Shown here: piece after piece, positions 10,036 to 19,838 of the stretch
Layout: every line of letters begins with the position of its first letter
Numbering within the stretch: position 1 is the first letter of the stretch
Notes under the pieces: model-generated
The model's input: the letters and a program-made list of their open reading frames with translations, nothing else
What the model was told of the DNA's origin: nothing
Database searches by the model: none
From: Nonomuraea coxensis DSM 45129
GTDB taxonomy: Bacteria > Actinomycetota > Actinomycetes > Streptosporangiales > Streptosporangiaceae
NCBI RefSeq assembly: GCF_019397265.1
Contig: NZ_CP068985.1
Location: 5,882,001 to 5,946,000, forward strand
DNA length: 64,000 nt
Direction of reading: 5' to 3'
Position numbers and translations under genes: made by a program

Positions 10036-10041
10036 TAGGCT
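10036..10041 (+). promoter_or_regulatory. -10 box of leaderless promoter
   Basis: TAGGCT ends 6 nt before the ATG at 10048, and no ribosome site is present. This spacing places the transcription start on the A of the start codon. Confidence 0.5.
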
Positions 10042-10047
10042 GACCGC

Positions 10048-11139
10048 ATGGATCCGGTCAGTGTCGCGCGTGCGCTCGTCGAGGAGCTGTTCCCCGGCGC
10101 CCTGTACGCCTTCGTCGGCGGCAGCGTGCTCACCGAGCGCCGCACCAGCACCTCCGACCTCGACGTCGTCGTGGTGCTCGACGGCCTGCCCACCCCCTAC
10201 CGCGAGTCGCTGCGCTGGCGGGGCTGGCCGGTGGAGCTGTTCGTCAACAGCGAGACGAGCCTGCGCGCCCACCTCGACCGCGACTTCGACCGGCGGCAGC
10301 CGAGCCTGGCGCGCATGTGCGCCGAGGGCGCGGTGCTGACCGACCGCACCGGCGGCCGGGCCAGCGACCTGCAGGCGGCGCTGGGCGAGCGCCTGGCGGC
10401 CGGGCCGGGCGGGCTGAGCGACGGCGAGGCCGCGCGGGCCCGCTACGTGCTGTCCGACCTGCTGGACGACCTCGCGGGCGCGGGCGATCCCGGCGAGCGG
10501 GCGTTCGTCGCCTGGCAGGTGGTGCAGGACACCGCCCGCCTCGCGCTCGGGTTCGGGCGGCGCTGGCAGGGCAGCGGCAAATGGCTGCTGCGGGAGCTGC
10601 GCGCGCACGACCCCGAACTGGCCGAGCGCCTGCTGGACGCCCGCGACGACCCCGCCCGCCTGACCGCCGTCGCCTCCGGCGTCCTGGAACGGGCGGGAGG
10701 GCGCCTCTGGGAGGGTTACCGGATCGAGGGCGACCCCTTCCACCGGCCCCTCCGTCACGTGCCCTCAGGGACGCTCTCGGACGAGACCGCGCAGAGCCCC
10801 GGCATGCGCAGGCTGGCCGCTGTCAGCGGCGCGAGCGCCGGCTCCGAGCGGCTGTGGATGGGCCAGACGCACGTCGCGCCCGCCACCCGCTCCGCCGACC
10901 ACCACCACGGGGCCTCCGAGACCGCGATCTACGTGGTCAGCGGCACGCCGTCCTTCGTGTTCCTGCGCGACGGCGAGGAGGTGCGGCTGGAGACCGGGCC
11001 CGGCGACTACGTGTTCGTGCCGCCGTACGTGCCGCACCGCGAGGAGAACCCCGACCCCGAGCGGGAGGCCGTGGTCGTCATCGCGCGCAGCACCCAGGAG
11101 GCCGTCGTGGTCAACCTCCCCGACCTGCGGCCCCGCTGA
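10048..11139 (+). CDS. nucleotidyltransferase-cupin fusion protein
   Basis: A 363-residue protein made of two unrelated domains in one unbroken frame. Residues 1-235 are a MNT-type nucleotidyltransferase: GGS (24-26) followed by TSDLDVVVVL (Asp37/Asp39) and a helical remainder. Residues 237-363 are a cupin: metal-ligand candidates are HHH (285-287), Glu291 and His330, with GDYVFVPPYVPHREENP and an ending VVIARSTQEAVVVNL. Similar cupins usually exist as separate proteins of about 130 residues, so this is a fusion. No ribosome site or preferred start lies at the junction near 10755. The TAGGCT box 6 nt upstream supports the ATG start. Substrates unknown; perhaps a sugar- or antibiotic-modifying role, but that is a guess. 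Confidence 0.85.
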   Translation: MDPVSVARALVEELFPGALYAFVGGSVLTERRTSTSDLDVVVVLDGLPTPYRESLRWRGWPVELFVNSETSLRAHLDRDFDRRQPSLARMCAEGAVLTDRTGGRASDLQAALGERLAAGPGGLSDGEAARARYVLSDLLDDLAGAGDPGERAFVAWQVVQDTARLALGFGRRWQGSGKWLLRELRAHDPELAERLLDARDDPARLTAVASGVLERAGGRLWEGYRIEGDPFHRPLRHVPSGTLSDETAQSPGMRRLAAVSGASAGSERLWMGQTHVAPATRSADHHHGASETAIYVVSGTPSFVFLRDGEEVRLETGPGDYVFVPPYVPHREENPDPEREAVVVIARSTQEAVVVNLPDLRPR

Positions 11140-11148
11140 GGAGCGCGC

Positions 11149-13437
11149 TCAGCCGCCGGCGCCGCTCACCCGGTAGACGTCGAAGACGCCCTGGATGTTG
11201 CGCACGGCCTTCAGCACGTGACCCAGGTGCTTGGGGTCGCCCATCTCGAAGGTGAACTTGCTGATCGCCACCCGGTCGCGGGACGTCGTGACCGAGGCGC
11301 TCAGGATGTTGACGTGCTGGTCGGACAGCGTGCGCGTGACGTCGGACAGCAGCCGCGGCCGGTCGAGCGCCTCGACCTGGATGGCCACCAGGAAGACGCT
11401 GTCGTCGCTCGGCGACCAGCTCACCTCCACCAGCCGGTCGGGCTGCGACTTGAGCTGCTGGACGTTGGTGCAGTCGGAGCGGTGCACGGACACGCCGTGG
11501 CCACGGGTGACGAAACCGACGATGTCGTCGCCGGGCACCGGCGTGCAGCACTTCGACAGGCGCACCCACACGTCGGCGTCGCCCGCCACGACCACGCCCG
11601 CGCCGCCCCCGCCACGGGGACGCCCGCGCAGCCGGGTCGGCAGCGAGGTCTCGGCGATGTCCTCCTCGGCGCTGTCGACGCCGCCGATCGAGGCGACCAG
11701 CTTCTGCACCACGGCCTGGGCCGCGATGTGGCCCTCGCCGACGGCCGCGTACAGGGCCGAGACGTCGGAGTAGCGCAGGTCGCGGGCGAGCGCCAGCAGC
11801 GCCTCCCCCGACATCAGCCGCTGCAGCGGCAGGCCCTGCTTGCGCATGGCCCGGCCGATGGCCTCCTTGCCCGCCTCGATCGCGGTCTCGCGGCGCTCCT
11901 TGGAGAACCACTGCCGGATCTTGTTGCGGGCCCGGCCCGACTTGACGAACTTCAGCCAGTCGCGCGACGGCCCCGCGTCCGGCGACTTGGAGGTGAAGAT
12001 CTCGACCGTGTCGCCGTTGCCGAGGCGCGACTCCAGCGGCACCAGCCGCCCGTTGACGCGGGCGCCGATACAGCGGTGGCCCACCTCGGTGTGCACCGCG
12101 TAGGCGAAGTCGACCGGCGTCGCCCCCTCGGGCAGGGCGATGACCTGGCCCTTCGGGGTGAACACGTAGACCTCGGAGACCGACAGGTCGAAACGCAGCG
12201 ACTCCAGGAACTCGCCCGGGTCGGCGGTCTCCTTCTGCCAGTCGAGGAGCTGGCGCAGCCAGGCCATGTCGTTGCCCGGCTTGACCTTGCCGCCGGCGCC
12301 GGCGACGCCGACCTCCTCTTTGTACTTCCAGTGCGCGGCGACGCCGTACTCGGCCCTGTGGTGCATCGAGTGGGTGCGGATCTGCAGCTCCACCGGCTTG
12401 CCCTCGGGGCCGATGACCGTCGTGTGCAGCGACTGGTACATGTTGAACTTGGGCATCGCGATGTAGTCCTTGAACCGTCCCGGCACCGGGTTCCACCGGG
12501 CGTGGATGGTGCCGAGCGCCGCGTAGCAGTCGCGGACGGTGTCGACGAGGACGCGGATGCCCACCAGGTCGTAGATGTCGTCGAAGGCGACGTCCCTGGC
12601 GATCATCTTCTGGTAGACGGAGTAGTAGTGCTTGGGCCGGCCCTTGACCACCGCGCGGATCCTCGCCTCGCGCAGGTCGCCGGAGACCTTCTCGATGACC
12701 TCCTGCAGGAACAGGTCACGGCGCGGGGCCCGCTCCGACACCATGCGCGCGATCTCGTCGTAGCGCTTGGGGTAGAGCATGGCGAACGCGAGGTCCTCGA
12801 GCTCCCACTTGATGGTGTTCATGCCCAGGCGGTGGGCCAGCGGGGCGAAGATCTCCAGGGTCTCGCGGGACTTCTGGTGGCGCTTGTGCTCGGGCAGGTA
12901 GCGCATCGTGCGCATGTTGTGCAGGCGGTCGGCCAGCTTGATGATCAGCACGCGGATGTCGCGGGACATCGCCACGACCATCTTGCGCACGGTCTCGGCC
13001 TGCGCCGCGTCGCCGAACTTGACCTTGTCGAGCTTGGTCACGCCGTCGACCAGCGAGCCGATGGTGTCGCCGAAGTCGGCCCGCAGCTCGTCGAGGCTGT
13101 AGGCGGTGTCCTCGACGGTGTCGTGCAGCAGCGCGGCGCACAGCGTCTCGTCGTCGGTGCCGAGCTCGGCCAGGATCGTGGCCACGGCCAGCGGGTGCGT
13201 GATGTAGGGGTCGCCCGACTTCCGCTTCTGGTCGCGGTGGTGATAGGCGGCCACGTCATAGGCCCGCTCGATGACGCGCAGGTCGGCCTTGGGATGGGTG
13301 GCCCGGACCGTGCGGAACAGCGGCTCCAGCACCGGGTTCATGGCCCCACCCCCAAAGCGCCTCCGGCGCGCAGGGGCGCCGGACGGCTCGGCGCCGCCCG
13401 AGTCGGTTACGTCGGGCACGACCGCATCACGGGGCAC
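11149..13437 (-). CDS. rel: bifunctional (p)ppGpp synthetase/hydrolase
   Basis: Makes and degrades the stringent-response alarmone (p)ppGpp. The 762-residue product has the full long-RSH layout: HD hydrolase domain ([22 protein letters not shown] and LLHDTVEDT, about residues 68-115), synthetase domain ([15 protein letters not shown], about 245-260; [14 protein letters not shown]), TGS domain ([31 protein letters not shown]), the zinc-finger/helical region with [25 protein letters not shown], and a C-terminal ACT domain. Both active centres look intact. GGGAGGAG lies about 7 nt before the GTG start. apt is just upstream, as in other actinobacteria, and the convergent fusion gene ends only 9 nt away. 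Confidence 0.97.
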   Translation of the reverse strand: MPRDAVVPDVTDSGGAEPSGAPARRRRFGGGAMNPVLEPLFRTVRATHPKADLRVIERAYDVAAYHHRDQKRKSGDPYITHPLAVATILAELGTDDETLCAALLHDTVEDTAYSLDELRADFGDTIGSLVDGVTKLDKVKFGDAAQAETVRKMVVAMSRDIRVLIIKLADRLHNMRTMRYLPEHKRHQKSRETLEIFAPLAHRLGMNTIKWELEDLAFAMLYPKRYDEIARMVSERAPRRDLFLQEVIEKVSGDLREARIRAVVKGRPKHYYSVYQKMIARDVAFDDIYDLVGIRVLVDTVRDCYAALGTIHARWNPVPGRFKDYIAMPKFNMYQSLHTTVIGPEGKPVELQIRTHSMHHRAEYGVAAHWKYKEEVGVAGAGGKVKPGNDMAWLRQLLDWQKETADPGEFLESLRFDLSVSEVYVFTPKGQVIALPEGATPVDFAYAVHTEVGHRCIGARVNGRLVPLESRLGNGDTVEIFTSKSPDAGPSRDWLKFVKSGRARNKIRQWFSKERRETAIEAGKEAIGRAMRKQGLPLQRLMSGEALLALARDLRYSDVSALYAAVGEGHIAAQAVVQKLVASIGGVDSAEEDIAETSLPTRLRGRPRGGGGAGVVVAGDADVWVRLSKCCTPVPGDDIVGFVTRGHGVSVHRSDCTNVQQLKSQPDRLVEVSWSPSDDSVFLVAIQVEALDRPRLLSDVTRTLSDQHVNILSASVTTSRDRVAISKFTFEMGDPKHLGHVLKAVRNIQGVFDVYRVSGAGG

Positions 13438-13540
13438 TCAGACTCCTCCCGCAATGGCTCCTCACGCACATGGCTCCTCACGCTGGGTCCAGGTCCCCCA
13501 GTGTATCCAGGTGGCGAACCCGAGCCGTCGCCGGACGGGC

Positions 13541-14059
13541 TCAGACGATCACCAGGGAGTGGACCGGTATTCCGTCCAAACGCTCGCGGCCCTTCAGAAA
13601 TGCCAGCTCCATGAGAACCGCGATGCCGACGACCAGGCCGCCGGCCCGCCGCACCAGCTCCACGGCAGCCTCGGCGGTGCCGCCGGTGGCCAGCACGTCG
13701 TCGACGATCAGGACCCGGTCGCCCGGGGTGAACGCGTCGCGGTGCACCTCGATCGTCGCCGAGCCGTACTCCAGATCGTAGGACTCCTCCAGCGTGGCGG
13801 CGGGCAGTTTCCCCTTCTTGCGGACGGGGACGAAACCGGCGGACGCGCGGTAGGCGACCGGGGCGGCCAGGATGAAGCCGCGGGCCTCGATGCCGACGAT
13901 CTTGTCGACCTCGTCCAGGCCGGCCAGCTCGTCCACGACCGCCGCCATCGCCACCGGGTCGGCGAGGAGCGGGGTGATGTCCTTGAACATGACGCCCGGC
14001 TGGGGATAGTCGGGGACGTCCCTGATCCTGTCGAGGATCATCGTGCTCAGCTCGCTCAT
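13541..14059 (-). CDS. apt: adenine phosphoribosyltransferase
   Basis: Purine salvage: adenine plus PRPP gives AMP. The 172-residue product has YPQPGVMFKDITPLL near the start, GIEARGFILAAPVAY, VPVRKKGKLP and the PRPP-binding loop VLIVDDVLATGGTAEA. The start is the ATG at 14059 with GGGAG 6 nt upstream; an earlier in-frame start at 14107 would add 16 non-conserved residues. It sits between secF and rel, the same order as in mycobacteria. Confidence 0.96.
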   Translation of the reverse strand: MSELSTMILDRIRDVPDYPQPGVMFKDITPLLADPVAMAAVVDELAGLDEVDKIVGIEARGFILAAPVAYRASAGFVPVRKKGKLPAATLEESYDLEYGSATIEVHRDAFTPGDRVLIVDDVLATGGTAEAAVELVRRAGGLVVGIAVLMELAFLKGRERLDGIPVHSLVIV

Positions 14060-14391
14060 GCCGTCTCCCTCGCTTGCCTCCGCCGGCGGCCTGATGCCCG
14101 GCACCATGATGGTGCATCCCGGACGTCTCCCGGACCACCGCGCCGCCCGCCCGCTCCCCGGCCGCGCCAGGAACCCCTCAGACGGGGCTCAGCGCCTTCC
14201 TCACGTCCTCGGGGACGTTGCCGGACTACAGGGTCGCCCGGAACATCCCGCGCCGTCCCCTGCCGTCCCAGAGCGTCCTGAGAGGCGCCGGGACACGACG
14301 ACGCCCCCGCTCCTCGGATGGAGCGGGGGCGTCGTCGGCCGAACAACCGGCCCGGCGGAGGCGTGGCCTGCGGGCCATGGGCCTGCGCGGG
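14060..14391. other. intergenic region between secF and apt
   Basis: A 332-bp stretch with no credible gene. Open frames here have no ribosome sites and show Arg/Gly/Pro-rich, shadow-like translations. It contains the strong hairpin at 14297-14336 and must hold the apt promoter, which I could not assign to convincing -35/-10 boxes. Confidence 0.6.
14297..14336 (-). terminator. terminator of the secD-secF operon
   Basis: Perfect 16-bp arms (14297-14312 and 14321-14336, GACGACGCCCCCGCTC and its complement) around an 8-nt loop, starting 56 nt after the secF stop on the minus strand. No U-tract, typical for the phylum. Confidence 0.85.
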
Positions 14392-15393
14392 TCAGCCCTT
14401 GGCTACCGCGGCGCTTTTGGGACCACCCTTCGCCCCCTTGCCGGAGCCCTTCGTGGAGGCCAGCCGCTTGGCGATGGCCTGGTACTTCGGCTCGCGCTCC
14501 TTCAGCGTGACCAGCAGCGGCGTCGCCACGCACAGCGAGGAGTAGGTGCCGACGACCATGCCCACGAACAACGCCAGCGACAGGTCCTTCAGCGTGCCCG
14601 CGCCGAGCAGCGTGGTGCCGATGAACAGGATCGCCGCCACCGGCAGGATCGCGACCAGCGAGGTGTTGAGCGACCGGATCAGCGTGTGGTTGAGCGCGTT
14701 GTTGGCCGCCATCGAGTACGTCATCTTCGACGTGTGCCCCAGCTTGGCGGTGACCTCCTTGATCATGTCGAACACCACGACCGCGTCGTAGAGCGAGTAA
14801 CCGAGGATGGTCAGGAAGCCCAGCAGCGTCGCCGGCGTCACCTCGAAGCCCGACCAGGCGTAGATGCCCGCCGTGATGACCAGGTCGTGGAAGAGCGCGA
14901 CGATGGCGCCCAGCGCCATCTTCGGCTCGAACGCCATCGACAGGTAGAGGATGATCGCGAGCATGAACACGCCGAGGCCGATCCAGGCCTTCTGCGACAC
15001 CTCGCCGCCCCAGGTGGCGCCGATGGCCTGCACGCTGACGTCGCCGACCGGGACGTTGAAGTCCTTGGCGATGGCCGACTGCACCTCGGCCCGGAAGTCC
15101 TCCTCCAGGGTCTCGGTGGTCACCCGCCAGCCGTCACCGGCCGACTGGACGATCACCTGGTGCACGCCCTCTTCCCTGATGTCCTCACGGATCTGCTCGA
15201 CCGTGAGGTTCTGGGACGTCTTGAACGAGAAGACCGTGCCGCCCCTGAACTCCACGCCCAGGTTGAGCCCGTTGATCAGCAGCCCGAGGATCGAGACGAG
15301 CAGCAGCGCGCCCGACAGGCTGTACCAGAGCCTCCACTTGCCGACGAAGTCGACGTCGATCTCGCCCCGGTAGAGGCGACGCGCGAGTCCCAT
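14392..15393 (-). CDS. secF: protein translocase subunit SecF
   Basis: Forms the SecDF membrane complex that uses the proton gradient to pull preproteins out of the SecYEG channel. The 333-residue protein has the first membrane helix at about residues 20-42, a periplasmic loop with GVEFRGGTVFSF, and a five-helix block containing FLTILGYSLYDAVVVFDMIKE and the D/N motifs of the family. The C-terminal tail is basic and Gly/Lys-rich. It starts one base after the secD stop (TGA-C-ATG), so it is coupled to secD; yajC lies further upstream. Confidence 0.97.
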   Translation of the reverse strand: MGLARRLYRGEIDVDFVGKWRLWYSLSGALLLVSILGLLINGLNLGVEFRGGTVFSFKTSQNLTVEQIREDIREEGVHQVIVQSAGDGWRVTTETLEEDFRAEVQSAIAKDFNVPVGDVSVQAIGATWGGEVSQKAWIGLGVFMLAIILYLSMAFEPKMALGAIVALFHDLVITAGIYAWSGFEVTPATLLGFLTILGYSLYDAVVVFDMIKEVTAKLGHTSKMTYSMAANNALNHTLIRSLNTSLVAILPVAAILFIGTTLLGAGTLKDLSLALFVGMVVGTYSSLCVATPLLVTLKEREPKYQAIAKRLASTKGSGKGAKGGPKSAAVAKG

Positions 15394-15394
15394 G

Positions 15395-17206
15395 TCAGGC
15401 CTCCTGCGGAGTGGTCGGGCGGGCGCTGCCGCTGGCGTCGCTCATGCGCTCGGCGTCGAGCCCGGACAGCGGATGCCCCTTGGCGAAGAACTTCAGCCTC
15501 GCCAGCAGGGCGATGAACGGCTTGGTGAACAGGAACACCACCACGACGTCGATGAGCGTGGTCAGGCCCATCGCGAAGGCGAACCCGGCCACACCGCCCA
15601 CCGCCAGGAAGTACAGCACGATCGCGGCGATGAACATGACGGCGTCGGCGATGAGGATCGTACGCCGGGCGCGGACCCAGGCCACCTCGACGGCCGCCCG
15701 CAGGGTGCGGTGGCCCTCCTTCATCTCGTCACGTATGCGTTCGAAGTAGACGATGAAGGAGTCGGCGGTGATGCCGATCGAGACCACCAGGCCGATGATG
15801 TGCGGCAGCGACAACCGGAAGTTGGCGTTGTGGCCGAGCACGACCACCGAGCAGTACGTGATGATCGTCGCCACCACGAGGCTCAGCACCGCCACGATGC
15901 CGAGGCCCCGGTAGTAGAGCAGGGAGTAGATCACCACGAGCACCAGGCCGATGAGGCCGGCGATCAGACCGCCTTTGAGCTGGTCCTGGCCGAGCGTCGA
16001 GGAGACGGTGTCGATGGAGCTGCGGTTGAACTTCAGCGGCAGCGCGCCGTACTTGAGCTGGTCGGCCAGGGTGGTGGCGCTCAGCTGGTCGAAGCCGCCG
16101 GTGATCTCGGCCCGGCCGCCGGGGATCGGGCTGATGATGTTGGGCGCGGTGATGACGACGCCGTCGAGGACGACCGCGACCTTGTTGCGCGGTTCCTGCG
16201 AGTTGTACGCCTTCTGCGTGAGGTCGGCCCAGGCGCCCGCGCCCTTGCTCTTGAAGTCGAGCTGGACGACCCACTCGGTGGTGCCCTGGCGGATGCCGGC
16301 GCTGGCGGTGTCGATGTCGGTGCCGACGACCTTGGCGACGTCGAGGACGTACTTGTAGCTGCCGTCGGCCTCGCAGCCGGCGTACTGCTTGTTGGGGTCG
16401 TCCTGGACGCCCTGGCCGCGGTTGGCCGGGTCGGCGCAGTTGAGCTTGTTGAACTGGGCCAGCACCGCCGGGTCGATGCCCTCGGGGTTGACGCCGGGGT
16501 TCTGCTCCTGGGCGGGCGGGGTGCTCGCCTGCTGCGACGGCGACGCGCTCGGCGTGGCCTTGCCCTGGCCCCGCTTGGCGCCCTGGTCGTTCTGGCCCTG
16601 GGAGCTCTGCGTGGCCGACGGGTCGGCAGGCGCGGAGGCGCTCGGGGTCGGCGCGGTCAGCGCCGACGACAGGGCCTTGCCGGTGGGCGAGGCGCTGGGC
16701 GCCGGGCCTGCCGACCGGGAGGAGCTGGGCTGGGCCGACTGCCGTGCCGACGGCGTGCCCGTTCCCGTGGCCGACGGCGCGGCGCTCGGCGAGGGGGCGT
16801 TGGTCGCGAGGTCCTGCGGGATCTGCGTGGCCTCCATCGCTAGCACCTGACGGAAACGCAGCTCCGCGGTGGTGGCGACCAGCTTGATGGCCTCGCTCTG
16901 CCCGACGCCGGGGATGGAGATGATGATGTTGTCGCCGGACTTGGCGACCTCCGCGTCGGAGATGCCGGTGCCGTTGACCCGGTCGCGGATGATGTTGACC
17001 GCACGGTCAAGGATCTCCTCCGGCGGACTCGCGTTGTTGAGAGTCACCGGAGACAGAGTCACCGTCGTTCCGCCGGCGAGATCGAGGCCCAGCTTCGGCG
17101 TGAACGCCTTCTGCAGGAGCATCGTCGCGCCCATGGCGAGGATGAGCGCCAGCAGCACCAGGAGCGTTCGCCCCGGTCGGCTGTGGCGGCTGGTCGGTCG
17201 GGCCAC
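15395..17206 (-). CDS. secD: protein translocase subunit SecD with long disordered insert
   Basis: Partner of SecF in proton-driven protein export. The 603-residue protein has an N-terminal membrane helix (about 14-32), GLDLAGGTTVTL, the P1-head/base periplasmic region, and C-terminal helices with the conserved ADSFIVYFERIRDE motif (about 505-520). Residues about 136-240 are a low-complexity Ser/Pro/Ala/Thr/Gln segment (repeated PSAS-like units) inserted in the periplasmic domain; such inserts are known in actinobacterial SecD, but this one is about 100 residues. The start is the GTG at 17206; no strong ribosome site is visible. Confidence 0.96.
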   Translation of the reverse strand: MARPTSRHSRPGRTLLVLLALILAMGATMLLQKAFTPKLGLDLAGGTTVTLSPVTLNNASPPEEILDRAVNIIRDRVNGTGISDAEVAKSGDNIIISIPGVGQSEAIKLVATTAELRFRQVLAMEATQIPQDLATNAPSPSAAPSATGTGTPSARQSAQPSSSRSAGPAPSASPTGKALSSALTAPTPSASAPADPSATQSSQGQNDQGAKRGQGKATPSASPSQQASTPPAQEQNPGVNPEGIDPAVLAQFNKLNCADPANRGQGVQDDPNKQYAGCEADGSYKYVLDVAKVVGTDIDTASAGIRQGTTEWVVQLDFKSKGAGAWADLTQKAYNSQEPRNKVAVVLDGVVITAPNIISPIPGGRAEITGGFDQLSATTLADQLKYGALPLKFNRSSIDTVSSTLGQDQLKGGLIAGLIGLVLVVIYSLLYYRGLGIVAVLSLVVATIITYCSVVVLGHNANFRLSLPHIIGLVVSIGITADSFIVYFERIRDEMKEGHRTLRAAVEVAWVRARRTILIADAVMFIAAIVLYFLAVGGVAGFAFAMGLTTLIDVVVVFLFTKPFIALLARLKFFAKGHPLSGLDAERMSDASGSARPTTPQEA

Positions 17207-17247
17207 TGGTCGTCAGTTCTTTCGGATAGAGGAATTGTCGCAGAAGC

Positions 17248-17631
17248 TTAGTCACGCCGCTTGGTGCTGGAGTCCTGCTCGCCGTCGCGCTCGGCGGCGA
17301 TCTCGGACTCGTTCTTCTCCTCGACGGCCTCGTCGGCGACCACCGGGTCAGCGGCCGGCGCGTCACCCGGGGTGACGACACGGCCGATGGCGGCCTTGAT
17401 CCAGCGCGTCTCCACGCCCGGCGCGACCTCGAGGATCACATCCTCATTGTCCACGGCGACGACGGTGGCGAACAGCCCGGTCGTCGTCATGACGCGGCTG
17501 CCCGGCGTCAGGCTGTTCTGCATCTGGATCGCCTCTTGCTGGCGCTTGCGCTGGGGGCGGATCAGCAGGAAGTAGAACACCACCACCAGAAGGATCAGCG
17601 GCAGGATGCTTCCGAGTTGTCCCATGTCCAT
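17248..17631 (-). CDS. yajC: preprotein translocase accessory subunit YajC
   Basis: Small membrane partner of SecDF. The product of 127 residues has one membrane helix near the N-terminus (about 6-26, GSILPLILLVVVFYFLLIRPQ), the hallmark RPQRKRQQE, the domain NSLTPGSRVMTTTGLFATVVAVDNEDVILEVAPGV, and an acidic, Glu/Asp-rich tail. Start taken at the ATG at 17631, with AAGG about 9 nt upstream; an in-frame ATG six bases later is possible, and a frame opening at 17658 is less likely. First gene of the yajC-secD-secF run. Confidence 0.95.
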   Translation of the reverse strand: MDMGQLGSILPLILLVVVFYFLLIRPQRKRQQEAIQMQNSLTPGSRVMTTTGLFATVVAVDNEDVILEVAPGVETRWIKAAIGRVVTPGDAPAADPVVADEAVEEKNESEIAAERDGEQDSSTKRRD

Positions 17632-17842
17632 AAGGGGCGACCTTCCATCGTCGTACAAGGAGTTGACACTGGCCTCGCGCCGGAAATTCCGCGCGCTGCG
17701 TCGGGCCGCGCCGCTCAGCCCGTCAGCCTACACAGCCAGCCAAGCCACGGAGTGTAGGCGCTTGTTGCGAAACGCGGCAACGAGGCAGCGTTTCGGCGCG
17801 CGGGGAAGTTCCCGATTTGAGATGGTTGCAACCGATCTGTGA

Positions 17843-18874
17843 TCAGTCCACGACGGCCGCCCCGAAAGCGTCCGGCGGCGGCGTCAGCCCGAGGTGGATC
17901 CAGGCGGCCGCCGTCGCGACCCGGCCGCGCGGCGTCCTGGCCAGCAGCCCCTGGCGGACGAGGAACGGCTCGGCCACCACCTCGACCGTCTCCGGCTCCT
18001 CCCCCACGGCGACTGCCAGCGTGGACAGGCCGACCGGGCCGCCGCCGAACTTCTTCAGCAGCACACCCAGCACCGCCCGGTCGAGCCGGTCCAGCCCTTC
18101 GGCGTCGACCTCGTACAGGTTGAGCGCGGCGGCGGCGACGTCGCGGTCGATGACGCCGTCCGCGCGGACGTCCGCGAAGTCGCGCACCCGCCGGAGCAGG
18201 CGGTTGGCGATGCGGGGCGTGCCCCGGGAGCGGCGGGCGATCTCGTGCGCGCCGTCGGCGGGCAAGTCGACGCCGAGCAGCCGGGACGAGCGGTGGAGCA
18301 CCTGCTCCAGCTCGGCGGGCTCGTAGAAGTCCATGTGGGCGGTGAAGCCGAACCGATCGCGCAGCGGCGCGGGCAGCAGCCCGGCCCTGGTGGTGGCGCC
18401 GACCAGCGTGAACGGCGCGATGTCCAGCGGGATGGCCGTCGCGCCCGGGCCCTTGCCGACGACGATGTCGACCCGGAAGTCCTCCATCGCGAGGTAGAGC
18501 ATCTCCTCGGCGGGCCTGGCCATCCGGTGGATCTCGTCGATGAACAGCACCTCGCCCTCGGACAGGGTGGACAGGATCGCGGCGAGGTCGCCGGCCCGCT
18601 CCAGGGCGGGGCCCGAGGTGATGCGGAGCGGCGCGTTGAGCTCGGCCGCTATGATCATGGCCAGCGTCGTCTTGCCCAGGCCCGGGGAGCCGCTCATCAG
18701 CACGTGGTCCGGCGGGCGACGGCGGCGCAGGGCGCTCTCCAGCACCAGGGAGAGCTGCTCGCGCACCCGCGACTGGCCGATGAACTCGTCGAGCCGCTTG
18801 GGGCGCAGGGCCGCCTCGATCTGCACCTCGTCGCCGGCGGCGTCGGGCGACACCAGCTCCCGATCAAGACCCAC
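17843..18874 (-). CDS. ruvB: Holliday junction branch migration helicase RuvB
   Basis: AAA+ motor that drives branch migration with RuvA at Holliday junctions. About 343 residues, the usual length. Visible are [11 protein letters not shown], Walker [12 protein letters not shown], Walker [11 protein letters not shown], sensor 1 [11 protein letters not shown], the arginine-finger region [15 protein letters not shown] and the winged-helix C-terminus ending [19 protein letters not shown] choose the GTG at 18874 (AAAGGG about 10 nt upstream); a GTG at 18883 is an alternative. A 273-bp Pro/Arg-coding-like gap without a credible gene separates it from ruvA. Confidence 0.96.
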   Translation of the reverse strand: MGLDRELVSPDAAGDEVQIEAALRPKRLDEFIGQSRVREQLSLVLESALRRRRPPDHVLMSGSPGLGKTTLAMIIAAELNAPLRITSGPALERAGDLAAILSTLSEGEVLFIDEIHRMARPAEEMLYLAMEDFRVDIVVGKGPGATAIPLDIAPFTLVGATTRAGLLPAPLRDRFGFTAHMDFYEPAELEQVLHRSSRLLGVDLPADGAHEIARRSRGTPRIANRLLRRVRDFADVRADGVIDRDVAAAALNLYEVDAEGLDRLDRAVLGVLLKKFGGGPVGLSTLAVAVGEEPETVEVVAEPFLVRQGLLARTPRGRVATAAAWIHLGLTPPPDAFGAAVVD

Positions 18875-19147
18875 CCCGACCACACCCTTTCCTGACCCCC
18901 GCCATCCCCCGATCCCCCCGCAACCGCAACCGCGCCGAAGCCCTCCCGCCCCCGGCCACCCGCCCCGCCCACGCCCGGCCACCCGCGCAACGGCCACGGG
19001 AAGGCTGGGCGCCCACCCGCCGGCCCTTCGAGTGCTGCCCGCGCGTACGGAGTCCGCTCGCGCGGGAGCGTGGCACGTGGTGGTCGCTCGCGTGGGAGGC
19101 TTCCAGCGGCTGGAGCCGGCCATCCACCAGGCAGGGGGTGTGGGGGG

Positions 19148-19768
19148 TCATCGGGTGCTCAGGGATCGGAGTGCGGCCTTGAGGAGGGCGGCGACCTGGG
19201 GCCGGCGGCCGGCGGCGAGGTCGGCGTCGGCGATCGGCTCGACGGCGGCGACCGCCTCGTCGGCGTCCTTGCCGGAGTAGCCGAGCCCCACCAGCCCCGA
19301 GTGGACCTGCTCGCGCCACACGGCCACCCGCCGGTCGCCGTTGAGCGCGGCGTTGACGGTCTCCTCCGGCGTGCCGAGGCGGTCCTTCAGCTCCAGGACG
19401 ATGCGCTGGGCGCCCTTCTGGCCGATGCCCGGCACCTGGGTGAGCGCCTTGAGGTCGGCGCTCGCCACGGCGACGCGCAGCGCGTTGGGCGTGTGGACGG
19501 CGAGCATGGCGAGGGCCAGCTTGGGGCCGACGCCGCTGGCGGTCTGCAGCAGCTCGAACACCGCGCGCTCGTCGTCGGTGGCGAAGCCGTAGAGGGTCAG
19601 GGACTCCTCGCGTACGACCAGCGACGTGGCCAGCCTGGCCTCCTCGCCGAGGCGCAACTGGGCGAGGGTGCCCGGCGTGCAGTGCGTGAGCATCCCGACG
19701 CCGCCTACCTCGATGACGGCGGCGTCGGGCGCGATCGCCGTCACCTTCCCCGCCACCGACGCGATCAC
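19148..19768 (-). CDS. ruvA: Holliday junction branch migration protein RuvA
   Basis: DNA-binding subunit that loads RuvB onto Holliday junctions. 206 residues: OB-fold domain I (MIASVAGKVTAIAPDAAVIEVGGVGM), two helix-hairpin-helix units (FELLQTASGVGPKLALAML and ALTQVPGIGQKGAQRIVLELKDR) and the C-terminal RuvB-contacting helices (GLVGLGYSGKDADEAVAAV). The GTG start has GGAGGGCGGG just upstream. It lies between ruvC and ruvB in the usual actinobacterial ruvC-ruvA-ruvB order. Confidence 0.97.
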   Translation of the reverse strand: MIASVAGKVTAIAPDAAVIEVGGVGMLTHCTPGTLAQLRLGEEARLATSLVVREESLTLYGFATDDERAVFELLQTASGVGPKLALAMLAVHTPNALRVAVASADLKALTQVPGIGQKGAQRIVLELKDRLGTPEETVNAALNGDRRVAVWREQVHSGLVGLGYSGKDADEAVAAVEPIADADLAAGRRPQVAALLKAALRSLSTR

Positions 19769-19838
19769 AGCCCGCCCTCCGCCGCTCCTGAAACGTTCAC
19801 GGTCACCGACCCTAGACCCATCGGCCCCGGACCCGGCG

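Noticed and set aside
10755-11139. Separate cupin gene starting at the internal GTG
   Set aside because: No ribosome site or promoter box lies before it and the frame continues unbroken from the nucleotidyltransferase part.
18875-19147. Gene between ruvB and ruvA
   Set aside because: Open frames there translate to Pro/Arg/Gly-rich sequence without start signals; probably plain intergenic DNA.
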